Assembly (NCBI GenBank): GCA_003456125.1 | Contig: DMPD01000082.1 | Location: forward strand, 1 to 7,227 | Source: Cyanobacteria bacterium UBA8156 | Lineage (GTDB): Bacteria; Cyanobacteriota; Cyanobacteriia; Pseudanabaenales; Pseudanabaenaceae | DNA: 7,227 bases | Direction: 5' to 3' | Part shown: positions 6,138 to 7,227 of the stretch, one piece after another | Layout: each line of letters opens with the position of its first letter | Numbering within the stretch: position 1 is the stretch's first letter | Notes under the pieces: model-generated | What the model saw: the letters and a program-made list of their open reading frames with translations, nothing else | Told to the model about the DNA's origin: nothing | The model's database searches: none | Program-made: the position numbers and the translations under genes

Positions 6138-7227
6138 CTATTTTTGGCTATGGGCTTGCAAAAAGGCGATCGCCGCGGTTGGGGTGTTTGCCATCCGATC
6201 GTCCAATACGGCCCCCCGCAGTTGCTGGAGGAGTTGGCCAACGGCGGGGCCGCGGTACCCCAAGGCTTGGAGTTCGGAGCCGGTGAGGGGCGATCGCCGA
6301 TGTCGCCAATTCTGGGCGTAGCGTTGCAATTGCCGTTGGAGGGCGGGGGAACCCCCCACCGCCGCCAAGAGCAGGGCCGGTTCACGAAAGGCTTCGATCG
6401 CCTGCACCGTGGTGCTGGGGGGGGCCGTCAGGGGTAGGGTTTGGGCCACCAGGGGCACCTGCTGCCAAATCTCCAACTCGGCGCGGGAAAGACCCAAGTG
6501 GGTGGGCGGTACCGCCATCCCCGTCAACACCAGCAACAACGGGAGGTGGGGCCACGGTTGCCGCAACCAACTCTGGTGGCGATCCAGGCAGGCCAGACGG
6601 CGATCGAGGCGAGGGGGCAACTGCAGCGTGGGGTGAATCAGCCGGAGGGCAGCCCACTCCGCCAAGAGATACAGGGTTTGGGCGGCGATCGCCGGTCGGT
6701 ACTGGGGTTGCAACAGGGCATCCAACTCAAACCGGAGGCGGGGGCCCCCCATTCCCGCAAACGTCTCGCTACGACAGGTCGCCTGTACTTCTTGGGCGGT
6801 ACTGGGGGCCAAGGCAAACCCCAACCGGGTGGCGAGGCGGGCCCCGCGGTAAATTCGCCGGGGGTCTTCGGCAAAACTGCCGGGGCGGATGGCCCGCAAT
6901 TGGCGCGCTGCCAAATCGGTTTGACCGTCGAAGCGATCGAGCAAGGTTTGGGTGTGGAGGTTCCAGGCCAAAGCATTCACCGTAAAATCCCGCCGATACA
7001 GGTCTTCATACAGCGAACAAGGGGCAACGGTGGGGTTGGCCCCCGGATAGGCATAGTGTTCTCGGCGGGCCATCGCGAAATCGAAGGCGGTGCTCTGCCA
7101 CACCCATTCGGCGGTCTGAAACTTGGCGTAGGTTTGCAGGTGTCCCCCCGGAAATTCCGCGGCGAGGGCTTGGGCAATCCGAATCGCGCCGCCGTCTCCT
7201 TCCACCACCAAATCGATATCCGTTGGA
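6138..7227 (-). CDS. class II CCA tRNA nucleotidyltransferase / poly(A) polymerase family, 5' end cut by the window
   Basis: About 362 residues are visible; the N-terminus lies beyond the right edge. The visible part opens P-T-D-I-D-L-V-V-E-G, the DxD catalytic motif that binds the two metal ions of nucleotidyltransferases; the preceding GG...RD motif is outside. RRDFTVNALA (about 78-87 of the visible part) is motif B, and AEDPRRIYR (about 119-127) carries the E-D-x-x-R nucleotide-template motif D. A helical tRNA-binding body follows, and the C-terminal L-T-G-S-E-L-Q-A-L-G-Y segment is common in bacterial members. These enzymes build or repair the 3'-CCA end of tRNA. In Synechocystis and Deinococcus the task is split between separate CC-adding and A-adding enzymes, and I cannot tell from this part which type this is. 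The reading frame is open to the edge, so the TTG at 7209-7211 is not the true start. It converges on fba. Confidence 0.92.
   Translation of the reverse strand, partial: PTDIDLVVEGDGGAIRIAQALAAEFPGGHLQTYAKFQTAEWVWQSTAFDFAMARREHYAYPGANPTVAPCSLYEDLYRRDFTVNALAWNLHTQTLLDRFDGQTDLAARQLRAIRPGSFAEDPRRIYRGARLATRLGFALAPSTAQEVQATCRSETFAGMGGPRLRFELDALLQPQYRPAIAAQTLYLLAEWAALRLIHPTLQLPPRLDRRLACLDRHQSWLRQPWPHLPLLLVLTGMAVPPTHLGLSRAELEIWQQVPLVAQTLPLTAPPSTTVQAIEAFREPALLLAAVGGSPALQRQLQRYAQNWRHRRSPLTGSELQALGYRGPAVGQLLQQLRGAVLDDRMANTPTAAIAFLQAHSQK

Noticed and set aside
7209..7211. TTG as the start codon of the tRNA nucleotidyltransferase
   Set aside because: The reading frame continues upstream to the window edge and encodes P-T-D-I-D, part of the catalytic motif, so the gene is simply cut.

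Overview
This window looks like chromosomal DNA from a cyanobacterium. The evidence is the dense presence of the palindrome GCGATCGC (HIP1; ten exact copies counted by eye in 7.2 kb), proteins of recognisably cyanobacterial type (an FtsH with closest resemblance to the cyanobacterial FtsH1/FtsH4 group, an Atx1-like copper chaperone, a class II fructose-bisphosphate aldolase) and a Uma2-family nuclease gene, a family abundant in cyanobacteria. The DNA looks GC-rich by eye. I cannot name the genus.

Layout. On the minus strand at the left are a Uma2-family putative nuclease (27-575) and, upstream of it, a bacterial inward-rectifier-type potassium channel (632-1525). The gap between them is only 56 bp, so they may be cotranscribed. 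A 105-bp divergent intergenic region (1526-1630) separates the channel from a plus-strand series: ftsH (1631-3493), an Atx1-like copper chaperone (3532-3723), a BolA-family protein (3720-4016, overlapping the chaperone stop by ATGA), and iron superoxide dismutase sodB (4086-4694). After a 203-bp gap with a putative terminator and a putative promoter comes a class II fructose-bisphosphate aldolase (4898-5980). Its 3' flank carries four tandem 14-bp units and then a strong hairpin-plus-T terminator. The right end holds the 3' part of a convergent minus-strand class II tRNA nucleotidyltransferase gene (6138 to the window edge), whose N-terminal GG...RD region lies outside.

How the genes may work together. 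FtsH is a membrane AAA+ zinc metalloprotease; Atx1 carries copper(I); BolA proteins pair with monothiol glutaredoxins in iron-sulfur/iron handling; SodB needs iron and removes superoxide. The order ftsH-atx1-bolA-sodB, with an ATGA overlap in the middle, suggests a metal and oxidative-stress neighbourhood. This is inference from gene order only. The aldolase (Calvin cycle/glycolysis) and the tRNA CCA-end enzyme are housekeeping genes.

Nothing here is clearly a new system: no CRISPR, phage, transposase or RNA gene was seen. The points most worth a second look are the atx1-bolA coupling, the altered potassium-channel selectivity filter, the histidine-rich loop and G9 tract in bolA, and the 14-bp tandem repeats before the aldolase terminator.
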